Assembly (NCBI RefSeq): GCF_963678635.1
Contig: NC_087062.1
Span: 78,927,200-78,991,199 of the forward strand
DNA from: Symsagittifera roscoffensis
Lineage: Eukaryota; Xenacoelomorpha; Acoela; Convolutidae
DNA: 64,000 bases
Reading direction: 5' to 3'
Shown: positions 44,337-54,536 of the stretch, in pieces
Layout: each line of letters begins with the position of its first letter
Position numbering within the stretch: position 1 is the stretch's first letter
Notes under the pieces: model-generated
Database searches by the model: none
The model's input: only the letters and a program-made list of their open reading frames with translations
What the model was told of the DNA's origin: nothing
Made by a program: the position numbers and the translations under genes

Positions 44337-47300
44337 ATGAGTTTAGACAAGTCAAGCATACCAAAACGAGGTTATAGCTCTAGGAAATTCATACCTGAAA
44401 AGCAAAGAAAAACGATGACCGATCCTTTTGTGGATTGGATCAAACGATCCCGGTCCGATAAGGAGGAGACGGTTTCAGGCAGAATGGTTGAAACGAGAAG
44501 TCAAAAGACCTCAGAAGAGCGAAGAGAACTGTTAGAAGTGGAGGTCAATACGGACCATACCATGAATGACAACCAGGAAGTAAATGAACTGGAAGGGAGA
44601 GGCAGAAGGCTGGCGAGTGAATCTACCCCTGTAGAACAAGGCCATGATTTTGCCACTTCCACCGGGACATTGGATCGAGAGGAGATGTCGGAACTGTCCG
44701 ACATCTCAACTGAAGTAACGGCAACTAGAAGATCTCCGACAGACAACACTATGATGGCAGGCGGAACGGGGAAACAAACAACGTCATCATCATTCTCAGA
44801 AAGAATGAAGAACACCTTCGGAAACATCTTTCCATTCAGCATGGGAGGAGGAGCAGGAAATGACGGTGAATCCCAGGAGGAAGAGGATGAAGAGGAGCAA
44901 GGGGACTTTGGATCTCAGGTCAGCCTCAACAGTTCGATCCAGGAGAACGAGGCATACGTCGGAAGAGAGACTGGAACCATGGACAAATTTGGTGTAGTGA
45001 CAACGATAAGCAAAGAGGCAAACACACCAGGCCAGTCAAAAGACTTCGCGATTAGGACATTTTCAGAGCCACAAACTGGAGAGAGTAGAACCAGAGGGCT
45101 AGGCAACGCGTTAGCGGATCCTGAAATAGATAATGAAAAGACGTCAAGACAGAGTGTCAAGGCCCGGATCTCGACCAGCACGAAGCTACCTGGGACCGAC
45201 AGAGTTACACCACCACTAGTGACGCCACTCATGAATAACGGGGCAGCACTAGAGGAAGCCTTAAACAGCATAGTGGGCAGTTTAGGAGAACAAAATGAAC
45301 AGATGTCAATAAGGATGAGTGAACTAGAAAGAGCAGTTCACATTGAGAGAGAAAGGCTGCGGGAAGAAATAAACCGCAACAGACAAGAAGTTGACAGGAG
45401 CGAAAAACGCTTGAAAGAGAGAACGGATGAACATATGACGAGGAACTTGTCACGAATGACAAGAGAGGCGGAACAGAGGGAGTTACGCTTAAGAGCCGAC
45501 ATGGAGAAGTTAAGAATTCAGCAAGAGCAGTCTCTTGGGTCTCTTGACACAAAGATAGATGCGATGATGGAGAGGCGAACTCAGGCTATCATGGATAGGT
45601 TGGACGGGCTACTAAGCAGCAAGAGTGGACCGAAAGAAGGAGAACCGAATTCGGGAGGTCCCAGCAGGGAACCGAAAGTGAACTTCAATGAACATCAAAA
45701 GAGGAAAACGTATGGATCCACTAGAGGCAGGGGCAGTTCATCAGGCTATGCCACAAGGGGTAATGCAGCATGGGTCCCGAACAGTAGAGCAAATTCAACG
45801 GGGAACAGACAAACCTCTAACGAACGACCAACGCAAGGCACACATGCGACTGGGAGAAGTGATTCCGGCAACAGGGGGCATGCAAGCCCGAGGAGGAGTC
45901 ACGTGGGCCAAGCGGGAAACGCTTACGGCGATTCGGATTGCAGGGATGCACCGCACACAGAGCCTTCGACGAGGTGTGAGGACACTCAAGCGGGACACTC
46001 AAGGGATGCTACGGCAATGGCCACAGCATTTGAACCCCTGAACAGGTCTTTGGAGACATTCCTGACGCGGTTATCTAGAACCAATGAACGCAGTGAAAAG
46101 TCCAGAAGAGTCTTTAAGAAGCCAAGATGCTACAAAGACGAATCTGATGGCTGTATTGATACCTGGATAGAGGTAATGAAGCTGCATTTCGAGGAAGAAG
46201 ACTTGTCTGAGAGACAGGAATGCAGCGCGCTCACCAGCAACTTAGAAGGGACAGCCCTGAACTGTGTCATGGCCAAGAAACAGTATCAACGTGACACTGC
46301 AGAGAAAACCTTCGAAATCTTGTTAAACCGTTTCGGATCAGGGGTGCAGGGGCACCAGGCGATGATGCGCTTCGAGAAACGGAGACAACGAGAAGATGAA
46401 ACAATAGACAAGTTTCTCGATGATTTGGAAATGTTGAGAAGACGCAGCCAACCGGATGAGTCAAACCGAAGGATGAACCTGGCCGTAGCCTCAAAATTCA
46501 TCGATGGTGTGAAAAATGATGAACTTCGTACGATGCTAGCAACGCATTACACACCACTATCAACTAATGCGCCAACACCGGAGGAGTTGAGGCTCAAATC
46601 AAAAGAGTATCTATTGTTGAAACCTCCTTCGAGATCTGGATATTACAAGAACAATTATGGCAATTTTAACAACGGACCAGCGAACCAAGGGAACAATTGG
46701 TACAAACCGAGGGACGATATGGACAAGAGACGCTCTTGTGCTAATTGTAGTTCAACTGACCATCATGTGTCAGCATGCCCAGCTTACAAACAAGGCATGA
46801 AAGCAATAGGCTTTAGCCTCGAGGACGAAGATGCGTCAGAGTTGGACCATGAGGATTTCATGAGAGGAGTAATTGCGAAATTCGGCCCGAGGTGTTTCTT
46901 TTGCAACTTGGAAGGTCATTTTAAATCAGATTTTCCGCAATTCTGGGATGCAGTGGCAGACATCAAGCATCCAAGGCATGAAGAAGCTTTGTCAGGAGTG
47001 AAAGCAAGCAAGGCTCGACTTTTGAGTGAAGCGGAGGCACGCAGAAAGGATAAACCTCAAGAGCTGGTGGCAAAGAAGATGCAAGCGGTAACAGAAGAAG
47101 CACGTGAACCGGAACCAGCAACTGCGGCCGATGACTTCAAGATCGATTATAGGGCAGCTGCGAGGGATGCTATAAATAGAGTACAGCAGGAACTAGTGAC
47201 GAAAGAGATTGAGCAAAAGGTGAAACTCGAGCTGGAGAATGAAAAATTACAGGAGCAACTGAACGCCTTTGAAGCAACGGAAGTTGAAGAGGCAAAAGCA

Positions 47301-48587
47301 CCAAGCAGCTTGAGCATGAAACTTAATGTTATCTCTGGTCAGAGGTTCGGTATGGCACCGCAAGGAAGTAAAATACGATCGATAATCTCGGTGGCAGGGC
47401 ATCAGGTAATCAGAAATCTGAGTGAACCATCTGAGTTCACTTTGATGCATTTGGACACATATGCAGACTATCTGAGGCAGATGGAGCCACGCACCGAGTC
47501 GAGGGCTGTGAGGGCACTACTAACCACGGGTGACCCTCGCATGAAGAAACTTCATGGACGCTACCTAGAAGTCTATGGGCCGTATCAAGTGATGCTGAAC
47601 GTGGATGGGATCAGCATCTACACCAGGACTTATGTAACAACAGATGATGACCAAATAGGGCAGATCTATTTGGGAGAAGAGGAACTCAAGGTCCGCAGGA
47701 TAGGCCATGACGCCATGATGGAACAAGACGCGGTACACATTGGATATGAAGCAGATGTGACAGCACACCTGCTCGATACCAACGGAACAAAAATCGAAGT
47801 CACAGGGCTACTGGACACAGGAGCGGTGGTGAGTGTGATGCCGATAAAAACTTGGGAAAGAATGGGATTCACACGGGAAGATCTGATTCCTACGAACCTA
47901 CGACTGGCCGCCGCAAATAGAGGAGCCATCTACGTAGCTGGAAGAACACCGATAACGGTCCTTCACATGGGAGGACGAGACCTTTGGATGAGCTTCCTGG
48001 TGGTAGAGAATCTGGACGACGCCGACCAATTCATCTTGGGCAGAGATTTTGTCAGGAATTTTGACGTGATGATTGACTTAAACAACGGTCTGATACGGAT
48101 TAGAAACCCGGACCGAAAGTATGTTAAGAGACCAATTAATAGGATAATAACAGACGAAAATAAGGTACCAGTTTTTTTGGATAGAAAAGTAAAATTACAA
48201 CCAGGACAAGCTGTAGTAGCAATTTTTAGAATGAGAAATTTAAATTCGTTAAGTGATAGCAAACAGGTTTGCTTAGTACCGAATCCAAATAGTCAGAGTT
48301 CGGTGATTTTAGGCCGGAGCTTCTCGGTAACGCGAAACGGACTGTGTGTCAGTGTGTTGTTGAACACACTGGACACCACGGTTTCAATACAGCGTGGAAA
48401 GAAGCTTGGCTACGCCTTGCCGATGAGGACCGACTATGAGGAGACAGAAAACTCGAAGAAATATAGTGTGAAAGACTGTCCTTATCATGCAAATAAAGAT
48501 AAAATCTTAAAGAGAATTAATGAATTAAAATCTATTCATAAATTGTTTTCAATGAAATCCGAAACGGACGACGGCTTATCAAGCTGA
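44337..48587 (+). CDS. gag-pro: Gag-protease polyprotein of the giant element
   Basis: A 1416-codon frame from ATG to TGA. Residues 1-300 are acidic and low in complexity. About 305-410 form a long charged coiled coil (ERERLREEINRNRQEVDRSE). About 420-560 are Gly/Arg/Ser/Thr-rich. About 585-770 form a Retrotrans_gag-type capsid (FVDDLEML-like segment FLDDLEMLRRRS, with a preceding CIDTWIEVM). At 799-812 there is a canonical CX2CX4HX4C knuckle. A second one at about 852 has its last Cys replaced by Phe (CFFCNLEGHFKSDF). A retropepsin follows with active site LLDTGAVVS at about 1158 and ILGRDF near 1237. Gag forms the particle and binds RNA; the protease matures it. The protein is very long for a Gag because of the acidic and coiled-coil N-terminus. 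The frame continues open past the TGA into pol, so a readthrough fusion is likely. Confidence 0.85.
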   Translation: MSLDKSSIPKRGYSSRKFIPEKQRKTMTDPFVDWIKRSRSDKEETVSGRMVETRSQKTSEERRELLEVEVNTDHTMNDNQEVNELEGRGRRLASESTPVEQGHDFATSTGTLDREEMSELSDISTEVTATRRSPTDNTMMAGGTGKQTTSSSFSERMKNTFGNIFPFSMGGGAGNDGESQEEEDEEEQGDFGSQVSLNSSIQENEAYVGRETGTMDKFGVVTTISKEANTPGQSKDFAIRTFSEPQTGESRTRGLGNALADPEIDNEKTSRQSVKARISTSTKLPGTDRVTPPLVTPLMNNGAALEEALNSIVGSLGEQNEQMSIRMSELERAVHIERERLREEINRNRQEVDRSEKRLKERTDEHMTRNLSRMTREAEQRELRLRADMEKLRIQQEQSLGSLDTKIDAMMERRTQAIMDRLDGLLSSKSGPKEGEPNSGGPSREPKVNFNEHQKRKTYGSTRGRGSSSGYATRGNAAWVPNSRANSTGNRQTSNERPTQGTHATGRSDSGNRGHASPRRSHVGQAGNAYGDSDCRDAPHTEPSTRCEDTQAGHSRDATAMATAFEPLNRSLETFLTRLSRTNERSEKSRRVFKKPRCYKDESDGCIDTWIEVMKLHFEEEDLSERQECSALTSNLEGTALNCVMAKKQYQRDTAEKTFEILLNRFGSGVQGHQAMMRFEKRRQREDETIDKFLDDLEMLRRRSQPDESNRRMNLAVASKFIDGVKNDELRTMLATHYTPLSTNAPTPEELRLKSKEYLLLKPPSRSGYYKNNYGNFNNGPANQGNNWYKPRDDMDKRRSCANCSSTDHHVSACPAYKQGMKAIGFSLEDEDASELDHEDFMRGVIAKFGPRCFFCNLEGHFKSDFPQFWDAVADIKHPRHEEALSGVKASKARLLSEAEARRKDKPQELVAKKMQAVTEEAREPEPATAADDFKIDYRAAARDAINRVQQELVTKEIEQKVKLELENEKLQEQLNAFEATEVEEAKAPSSLSMKLNVISGQRFGMAPQGSKIRSIISVAGHQVIRNLSEPSEFTLMHLDTYADYLRQMEPRTESRAVRALLTTGDPRMKKLHGRYLEVYGPYQVMLNVDGISIYTRTYVTTDDDQIGQIYLGEEELKVRRIGHDAMMEQDAVHIGYEADVTAHLLDTNGTKIEVTGLLDTGAVVSVMPIKTWERMGFTREDLIPTNLRLAAANRGAIYVAGRTPITVLHMGGRDLWMSFLVVENLDDADQFILGRDFVRNFDVMIDLNNGLIRIRNPDRKYVKRPINRIITDENKVPVFLDRKVKLQPGQAVVAIFRMRNLNSLSDSKQVCLVPNPNSQSSVILGRSFSVTRNGLCVSVLLNTLDTTVSIQRGKKLGYALPMRTDYEETENSKKYSVKDCPYHANKDKILKRINELKSIHKLFSMKSETDDGLSS
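48585..48587 (+). other. In-frame TGA between protease and reverse transcriptase
   Basis: TGA followed by TCG. The same frame is open on both sides: the next 80 codons contain no ATG (first one near 48828), so pol has no obvious start of its own. This fits a leaky stop that sets the Gag:Pol ratio, as in gammaretroviruses, or a nonsense mutation in a fused frame. Confidence 0.6.
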
Positions 48588-51500
48588 TCGAATTTTCCGG
48601 AACGCCCCTCGTCATATGAACTAGATTCCGACAAACCGGTTTTGCCAGAAATAGAACATTTGAGAGGAAAAATAGGGGAGGGAGATTTCGAAAAATTGCG
48701 GGACCTCCTAAATCGGAACGCCGAGGTATTTTCAAAACATAAGGCGGACATCGGTTGCTGTAACTTCGTCGAACACGAAATCGAACTAGAAGAGGGCGCC
48801 GTTCCCCATAGGGAAGGCGCAAGGCGAATGACGCCACATAAATCGGAAGCGTGCCGAGCGGAAATAGAAATGTTGCTTGAATACGACATGATAGAGCCCT
48901 CGAAATCGCCATGGGCTTGCGGAGTAGTAATGGCGAAAAAGAAAGGGGGGCAGCTTAGATTTTGTTGCGACTTTCGTTACTTGAACGCGGTAACGATTAA
49001 AGATGCGTACGCGATACCGCGAATAGACGAGAGCCTATCTAAACTTGGTGATGCAAAGTTCTTCACCACATTGGACTTAGGTTCTGCCTTCTGGCAGGTT
49101 CCTTTGCGGAAAAAGGATAGGGAAAAAACCGGTTTCGCGTGCGAATTGGGGTTGTACCAGTGGAAGAGGATGCCCTTCGGCTTGTGCAATGGAACAGCAA
49201 CCTTTCAAAGGCTGATGGCTCAGGCTTTGACAGGAGTGACCAAAAAGTACGGGAATCTCTTGATGTGCTACGTGGATGACGTAGTCATAGCGACACCGAC
49301 CCTGGAGGATCACATTGACCGGCTCGATGAGGTCTTCGGATGTATGAAAAGAGCAGGCTTGAAATGCAAACCATCGAAATGTGAAATCCTTAGGGATTCG
49401 ATCAAGTACCTGGGAAGAATGGTGGACAGGCATGGTGTGAGGCCAGATCCAGAAGCAGTAGAGGCTGTGCTGACATGGAAGGCTCCGAGGACGGACACAC
49501 AACTAATGAGCTTCCTGGGGTTTGCCAATTATTACCGTGAATTCATTAAAGGATATGCGGACAAGGTGTACCCAATGCAGAAGCTGATGCGCAACAAAGG
49601 GAAAAAGTTCGAATGGAACGATGAAGCACAGGTTGCATTCGAGAACATAAAGCGGGAACTGTGCGAAGCGCCAGTGCTGGGCATGCCTACAGAAAAGGGC
49701 ATGTATGTTCTCGACACAGACGCATCGGTGGTGGCCATCTCAGGAATATTGCATCAAGAGCAAGAATGGAACGGAAGAACAGTTCTCCGTCCCATTGCAT
49801 ACGGCAGCAAAGTCTTGAGTGACACAGAGATGAAATATGGCGCACCAAAAGCAGAAATGTTTGCAGTAGTCACCTTCGTGGAGAAGTACCGTGCATACTT
49901 GGGGAGCGCTCCCTTCAAGTTACGCGTAGACAACAGAGCGTTATCCTGGTTGAAGACCTACTCGATGGATCAGAGTTATATTGGTAGATGGATAGTAAGA
50001 TTGGATGGCTACCATATGATAATCGAACATAGGATGCGTGATAAACACCAGAATGCTGACTGCCTCAGTAAGAAAACTGAGTTCTATGAAAGATTGGAGC
50101 AGAAGCAGGCCAATCAGGCGGAAGTAACGGAGGGATTCTCGTTTCTGGACAAAGAAACTTATGAAGCGCTTCCCTTAACGAGATGGTTGGATAAGTCTGG
50201 ACATCCAATTCCGGGGCATCCTGAGTTACCTGTAGAGAAAGCAGCCGAGATAAAGATCCTGTCAAGGGAGGACCCGGTCCCATTGGATCTGTTGCTGCGC
50301 TCGAACCTGGTCCAGCAGGAACTCTCTCGCATGAATATAAACAGCCTCTCATTATTGGATAAAACGGTGCAAGTCACACCACAAGTAATGCGGATGCTGG
50401 GTGGATTGTTAGAAAGAGAAGTGACCAGAGATGACCCCGAGTGGACAGCAGCAGTGGCATCGCTGACAGTCAGAGAGAAGGTGAAGATCATGCCGTCCAG
50501 ACGACAGCACGAAGAGAACAAGAGGGATTGTAAGACAATAGTTCAGCAACTGGTATCCTCAATACCCCAAGAGATTTTAACCAGTACTTCTTACGGACGG
50601 AAAGAACAGGGGAGCAGCAAGCGAAAGAAAACCGTCACCTTTGTAGACCGGGATAAAGAGGGTGAAGTTGTAGGAAAAAATCTGCCGCAAGACTATTTGT
50701 CCGGGGAGAAGGATGAGGAGAAGAACCAGCAATCACAAGATCAACACCCGGGACAAGTGAATTGGTCCGGGGAGTCCGAGATAGACGAGAAAATTCCTGA
50801 TGAGAAACAGGACCTAGAGAACAAGGTTTTGTCCGGGGAGTTCAGATGGATGCGAAGGAAATACGGACATGATCTGGAGGAGCGTGCAGTCTCCAGCACA
50901 ACACCTTCGACGGATGATAAGTCAGAAAGCTCGAGAATGAACACCTATTCAGACAGGGATTCGACCTCGGGATCAGAACTGTCAGAACTGGCGATACACA
51001 CGCTACTAGTGGAAACTCGGGCGAGAAACCTGGACAGAGAGGTGTACCAGGATCCTGACAGTGATCGCTACCTAATACCAAGCGAAAGAGTCTTTGACAA
51101 CGCAGCGGATGACTTAGAAACGATAGCGGTATCGAAACGTTCGATAAGCCTGTTGCCGCAGAGAGAGGTAGTCAGGACTGATCTTCAGCCGGTTCAACAA
51201 GAAACACAACCGTTGGCGAAGATTTGGTGCGTTAAGATGGAAGAAGACACACATCAGCCCAACGAGCTCAACAGTCAGATGAGAGTCATGAAGACGTACT
51301 TGAAGGCGAGATACAGACTCTCGGACCTTCTAAGGGCGCAGAGAAATGATCGCATGACAAGCAACCTAAAAAGGTGGATAGAAAACGGTGCACCTGACAA
51401 AGGTGACCTGGAAGAAGACAGCTATAGGATCCTGAGACAATACTTCATGCAGAAGGAGGGGAGATTATATCTGAACAAGGACGGGATCGTGGCTTGCAGG

Positions 51501-52175
51501 AGAAGAGAAGAAGACAAGGTCTTATACAAATATAACGCGATAGTGTTGCCGCAACTCTATCAGACAGAACTATTATTCAGGTCGCATGATCAGATGGGCC
51601 ATCAAGGGATCGACAAAGTGTATCAGAGGATCCTGAAGCGCTTTGAGTGGCCTTGGATGAAAAAGGCATGCGAGAAATGGGTGACAGCATGTCTGTCATG
51701 TCAACAGGTCAAGGATCCTAGGAAGTTGCGATTTCCTTTACAATCAATTGAGTCGTCTGAATTCAACGAGGTGGTGCAGATAGATCACCAGAAGATATGC
51801 ATGACAGACAGCGGTTACAACCAAGTCTTGGTCATGATAGATCACTTCACGAAGTATGCAGAGGCCGTGCCCTGCATCACTGCCTCGGCGGAAGAGACAT
51901 GCGACCACCTGATCAATACGTGGATAGCAAGACACGGATGTCCAATGACGTTTCAATCGGACAATGGAACGGCTTTCGTAGGCGAGCTTACGAAAGAGCT
52001 TATGAGACGGTCACAAGTCGCTCAGGCTCACTCCACGACATACCACCCTCAGACGAATGGCTTAGTGGAAAGACAGAATAGGACGTTAGTGTCGAGTATC
52101 GATGCTGAGAGTATACTGTTCCAGGTATATGACCGATTGGGACAGATACCTTCCACAGGTGATGGGAGCTTATAA
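48588..52175 (+). CDS. pol: Pol: reverse transcriptase, RNase H and integrase (3' part frameshifted)
   Basis: Open in frame from the TGA at 48585. Residues counted from 48642: the RT core has FTTLDLGSAFWQ at about 140 and the catalytic YVDD at about 209, followed by the LGFANYYREFI thumb motif. The RNase H has DTDAS at about 357, AEMFAV with its Glu near 405, RVDNRAL and a final NADCLSK at about 473. There follows a charged insert of about 500 residues rich in SGE and acidic runs. The integrase has an HHCC finger ending CLSCQQ near 1015, then the DDE core with QIDH at about 1047, SDNGTAF at about 1106 and LVERQNRT at about 1138. The order RT-RH-IN and the YVDD box indicate Ty3/gypsy. After LVERQNRT the reading frame shifts by one base near 52092-52105; the remaining integrase codons continue in the next frame. 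Residues 1145-1177 are therefore probably not native. Confidence 0.88.
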   Translation, partial: SNFPERPSSYELDSDKPVLPEIEHLRGKIGEGDFEKLRDLLNRNAEVFSKHKADIGCCNFVEHEIELEEGAVPHREGARRMTPHKSEACRAEIEMLLEYDMIEPSKSPWACGVVMAKKKGGQLRFCCDFRYLNAVTIKDAYAIPRIDESLSKLGDAKFFTTLDLGSAFWQVPLRKKDREKTGFACELGLYQWKRMPFGLCNGTATFQRLMAQALTGVTKKYGNLLMCYVDDVVIATPTLEDHIDRLDEVFGCMKRAGLKCKPSKCEILRDSIKYLGRMVDRHGVRPDPEAVEAVLTWKAPRTDTQLMSFLGFANYYREFIKGYADKVYPMQKLMRNKGKKFEWNDEAQVAFENIKRELCEAPVLGMPTEKGMYVLDTDASVVAISGILHQEQEWNGRTVLRPIAYGSKVLSDTEMKYGAPKAEMFAVVTFVEKYRAYLGSAPFKLRVDNRALSWLKTYSMDQSYIGRWIVRLDGYHMIIEHRMRDKHQNADCLSKKTEFYERLEQKQANQAEVTEGFSFLDKETYEALPLTRWLDKSGHPIPGHPELPVEKAAEIKILSREDPVPLDLLLRSNLVQQELSRMNINSLSLLDKTVQVTPQVMRMLGGLLEREVTRDDPEWTAAVASLTVREKVKIMPSRRQHEENKRDCKTIVQQLVSSIPQEILTSTSYGRKEQGSSKRKKTVTFVDRDKEGEVVGKNLPQDYLSGEKDEEKNQQSQDQHPGQVNWSGESEIDEKIPDEKQDLENKVLSGEFRWMRRKYGHDLEERAVSSTTPSTDDKSESSRMNTYSDRDSTSGSELSELAIHTLLVETRARNLDREVYQDPDSDRYLIPSERVFDNAADDLETIAVSKRSISLLPQREVVRTDLQPVQQETQPLAKIWCVKMEEDTHQPNELNSQMRVMKTYLKARYRLSDLLRAQRNDRMTSNLKRWIENGAPDKGDLEEDSYRILRQYFMQKEGRLYLNKDGIVACRRREEDKVLYKYNAIVLPQLYQTELLFRSHDQMGHQGIDKVYQRILKRFEWPWMKKACEKWVTACLSCQQVKDPRKLRFPLQSIESSEFNEVVQIDHQKICMTDSGYNQVLVMIDHFTKYAEAVPCITASAEETCDHLINTWIARHGCPMTFQSDNGTAFVGELTKELMRRSQVAQAHSTTYHPQTNGLVERQNRTLVSSIDAESILFQVYDRLGQIPSTGDGSL

Positions 52176-53946
52176 TAGCACGCAACACTCCACCACTGGG
52201 GTCAGTCCACACATGATGCTGACGGGACACGAGAAGTCTTTACCCTTGACATTCTTCTACCCAGAATAGGAGGGGAAGAAAACATCTCCACAGGTTTACG
52301 TGAGGGATGTGATCAGACGTCAACAGGAGTTGAACGATCTGTGTAGACGAAATACTCAGCAAGCACAGGCAAGGCAGAGGAAAAGATTCGACAAGAAAGC
52401 AGCTGGTGGAAAAGCCTACTCGGTGGGAGACTACGTATGGGTATTTCAGAACGTTATACCACCGAAAGGAACAAAGAAGCTTCTAAAAAAGTGGAGGGGA
52501 CCCTTCATGATTACAGAGGTGCACCAAGAGGGACGCTTTTATAGACTGAGTACTGGCCGAGCCGCCCACTACGAAAACATCAAGCCACACAATCCATCGA
52601 CAGAAGACTGGTGTGTACCTGCAGACATGGAAGAAGGGGATTATCCAATGATGGATCCTGCTTGTGAGGTCAATGAAAAAGGCACCAGGCAGAAGAACGA
52701 TGGAAACGAAATCGTAGAGGATGGTACAGATACACCGCTGGACCTGGATCCAAACGAACAGATCGAAGCGGACGATGAGACCTTACCCTACGCAGAGGAA
52801 GATTGGCAGGATCCCGAACAGACAGAGGTTCCCAAGAACTTGGAACCAGATCTTCCGTTCACGATGCAGACTCGTCGGAAGGACGGGACGAGACCAAGAA
52901 AGAAGTACAATCCTTACGGTGACGACTTTGTAGTGGATAGGATAGATCTAAAGAATATAGTGGAGGAAGTAGTGGGTTTAGAAGAAATAACTGTGTCACA
53001 AGACATTGACATAGTCGATGATCATAACGATGAGTGGGTTGACGACTGGTCAAAACCCGAGGTAGAATTTGACGATGAGCAACAGCAGTCATATGAACAA
53101 GACCAGACGAACCTGCGTGTCTTAGAGTGGCTGAATGAAATGACATCAGACCCTAAAGAGACCAGCGTTACGATTCAAGACGTAGATCGTGAAAGCGCGA
53201 AATACATTAAGACCGAACGAGATGATCCTTCCTGGGCTGCCCAGGAAGGACAACTTCTCATTCCAGCTTCTAACCTTGACTTAATACCCGGTATGCGATC
53301 GACGGGGACGCCGATGGATATTTTTGTCCGGGGAGTGGGGGTAGGACTTACCCACACTGAAAACTTGATAATAAAAAAATTAAGAATAGCAAGGGAAACA
53401 GGAGAGTTAGAAGCAGAAACAGGCGAAGAACCTAAGAAACCTGACATAGGCAGGGTGGTTGAGTCATATTTTAACTTACCAAATGAATATTCAAGTAACA
53501 TAATACTAACAGACAGTGATTTCATACTCACAAACAGAACATGTGCGGTAGCAATCACCGCAGACATGAGCTTTAGGACGGCGCTAGCGGCAGATTTTAA
53601 GAGGGAATATAAAAACGTGGAATTCCTTTGGAAGCAAAGACCAGGGATAGGGGGCGTAGCAGCCTTACCTCCGGCGGTGTCGCAGATACCGGGAAAGTAC
53701 TTGTGCTTCTTGGTAACGAGGGCGACGGAGAAGCAGCACGTGGACCCAGAAAACCTAGTCTTGTCTTTGACGAGGCTGAGGGACTTCCTTGTGGAAATGG
53801 ACGTGAAGGAGCTCTCGCTTCCAGTGTACGATCCAAATAGAGGAAGACTGCATCCTCGTGAATTGTACGCGCTTGTACACGTGATATTCTCTGATACGAA
53901 CATACAAGTATATCTACATAAGAAATATTACTTAAGTATAGGCTGA
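52090..53946 (+). CDS. pol: Pol C-terminus: integrase tail plus macro domain, with internal TAG
   Basis: Continues pol in the shifted frame. The codons after about 52103 give the expected helix and DWDRYLPQVMGAYNSTQHST, the conserved end of the integrase core. A TAG at 52267-52269 then interrupts a segment that is otherwise continuous with the 548 codons after it. From 52270: RDVIRRQQELN, a DYVWVF / KWRGPFMI beta-barrel like the gypsy integrase C-terminal (GPY/F-type) module, and about 270 acidic residues. From about 53515 there is a macro domain resembling TARG1/OARD1 and Poa1 types: AVAITADMSFRTALAADFK, the glycine loop RPGIGGVAAL, CFLVTRATEK and LSLTRLRDFL. A final beta strand is followed by TGA. 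Such domains bind ADP-ribose and some remove it from proteins. The loop that carries the catalytic Asp in TARG1-type enzymes reads RGRLHP here, so binding without hydrolysis is possible. Confidence 0.7.
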
Positions 53947-54341
53947 GTGATGTACGAGAGGTTGTTAGGCCAAAGACTAAGTTGTGTGTAATATGTGAGA
54001 GGTGCGTTATGTTATGTTATGTGTTAGGTTATTAAGATCATGGGTAAGTAGGGGTTAGTGACCATGAACAACTAAATGACGATCTTGGGAATAGATCCAA
54101 AGTTTGGACTGTCCAATCTTAGGTCGAATTCCAAAATTTTAGAAACCAATTGATTTTAATAAGTTTTAGGATAAATATCTTTTTATCTGAACTGTCTTTA
54201 AGCAAATTTTAACGATATATATTAAGGTGAAACTGACAGGTGTGACAGTCGTGATTCCTTTTCTAGATCCTGATTGATCCTTAATTGCTCACTTGAGTCA
54301 AAACTTGAAATCGAAATCAAATCAAACTTGGAAAGAACAGT
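53947..54341 (+). other. Non-coding spacer between pol and the second gene block
   Basis: About 395 bases, A/T-richer than the flanking genes, with stops in all frames. It contains a short 'gttatgttatgttatg' repeat near 54008, acceptor-like 'tctttttatctgaactgtctttaag' (about 54178-54203) and a TATATATTAAG near 54216. This is where an internal promoter or a splice acceptor for a second mRNA would be expected; neither is proven. Confidence 0.4.
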
Positions 54342-54536
54342 ATGGACAATTTCAACCTGGATGAATTGATGGACCTGGCAGAGGCATATGTAGGACCGAT
54401 GGTAGATGCGATCTATCGTCGGCTGATCGAACGAGACTTCGCTCTGGAGGACCCAGAGGTGGTCATGTTGCTGACCGCCCTGATTAACATCTTGGGGCAC
54501 GACAACCGTGGGGACCGCCCACGGAAGTCCTGTTGA
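54342..54536 (+). CDS. 64-aa ORF opening the second gene block
   Basis: ATG to TGA. The product is mostly helical and acidic-amphipathic (NLDELMDLAEAYVGPMVDAI), with a basic end (RGDRPRKSC). No family is recognised. Its stop overlaps the start of the next ORF as TGATG (54534-54538), an arrangement that permits termination-reinitiation by one ribosome. It is the first ORF after the 395-base spacer and would be 5'-proximal on a second mRNA. It is short, so it could also be an uORF-like element controlling the ORF behind it. Confidence 0.55.
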   Translation: MDNFNLDELMDLAEAYVGPMVDAIYRRLIERDFALEDPEVVMLLTALINILGHDNRGDRPRKSC

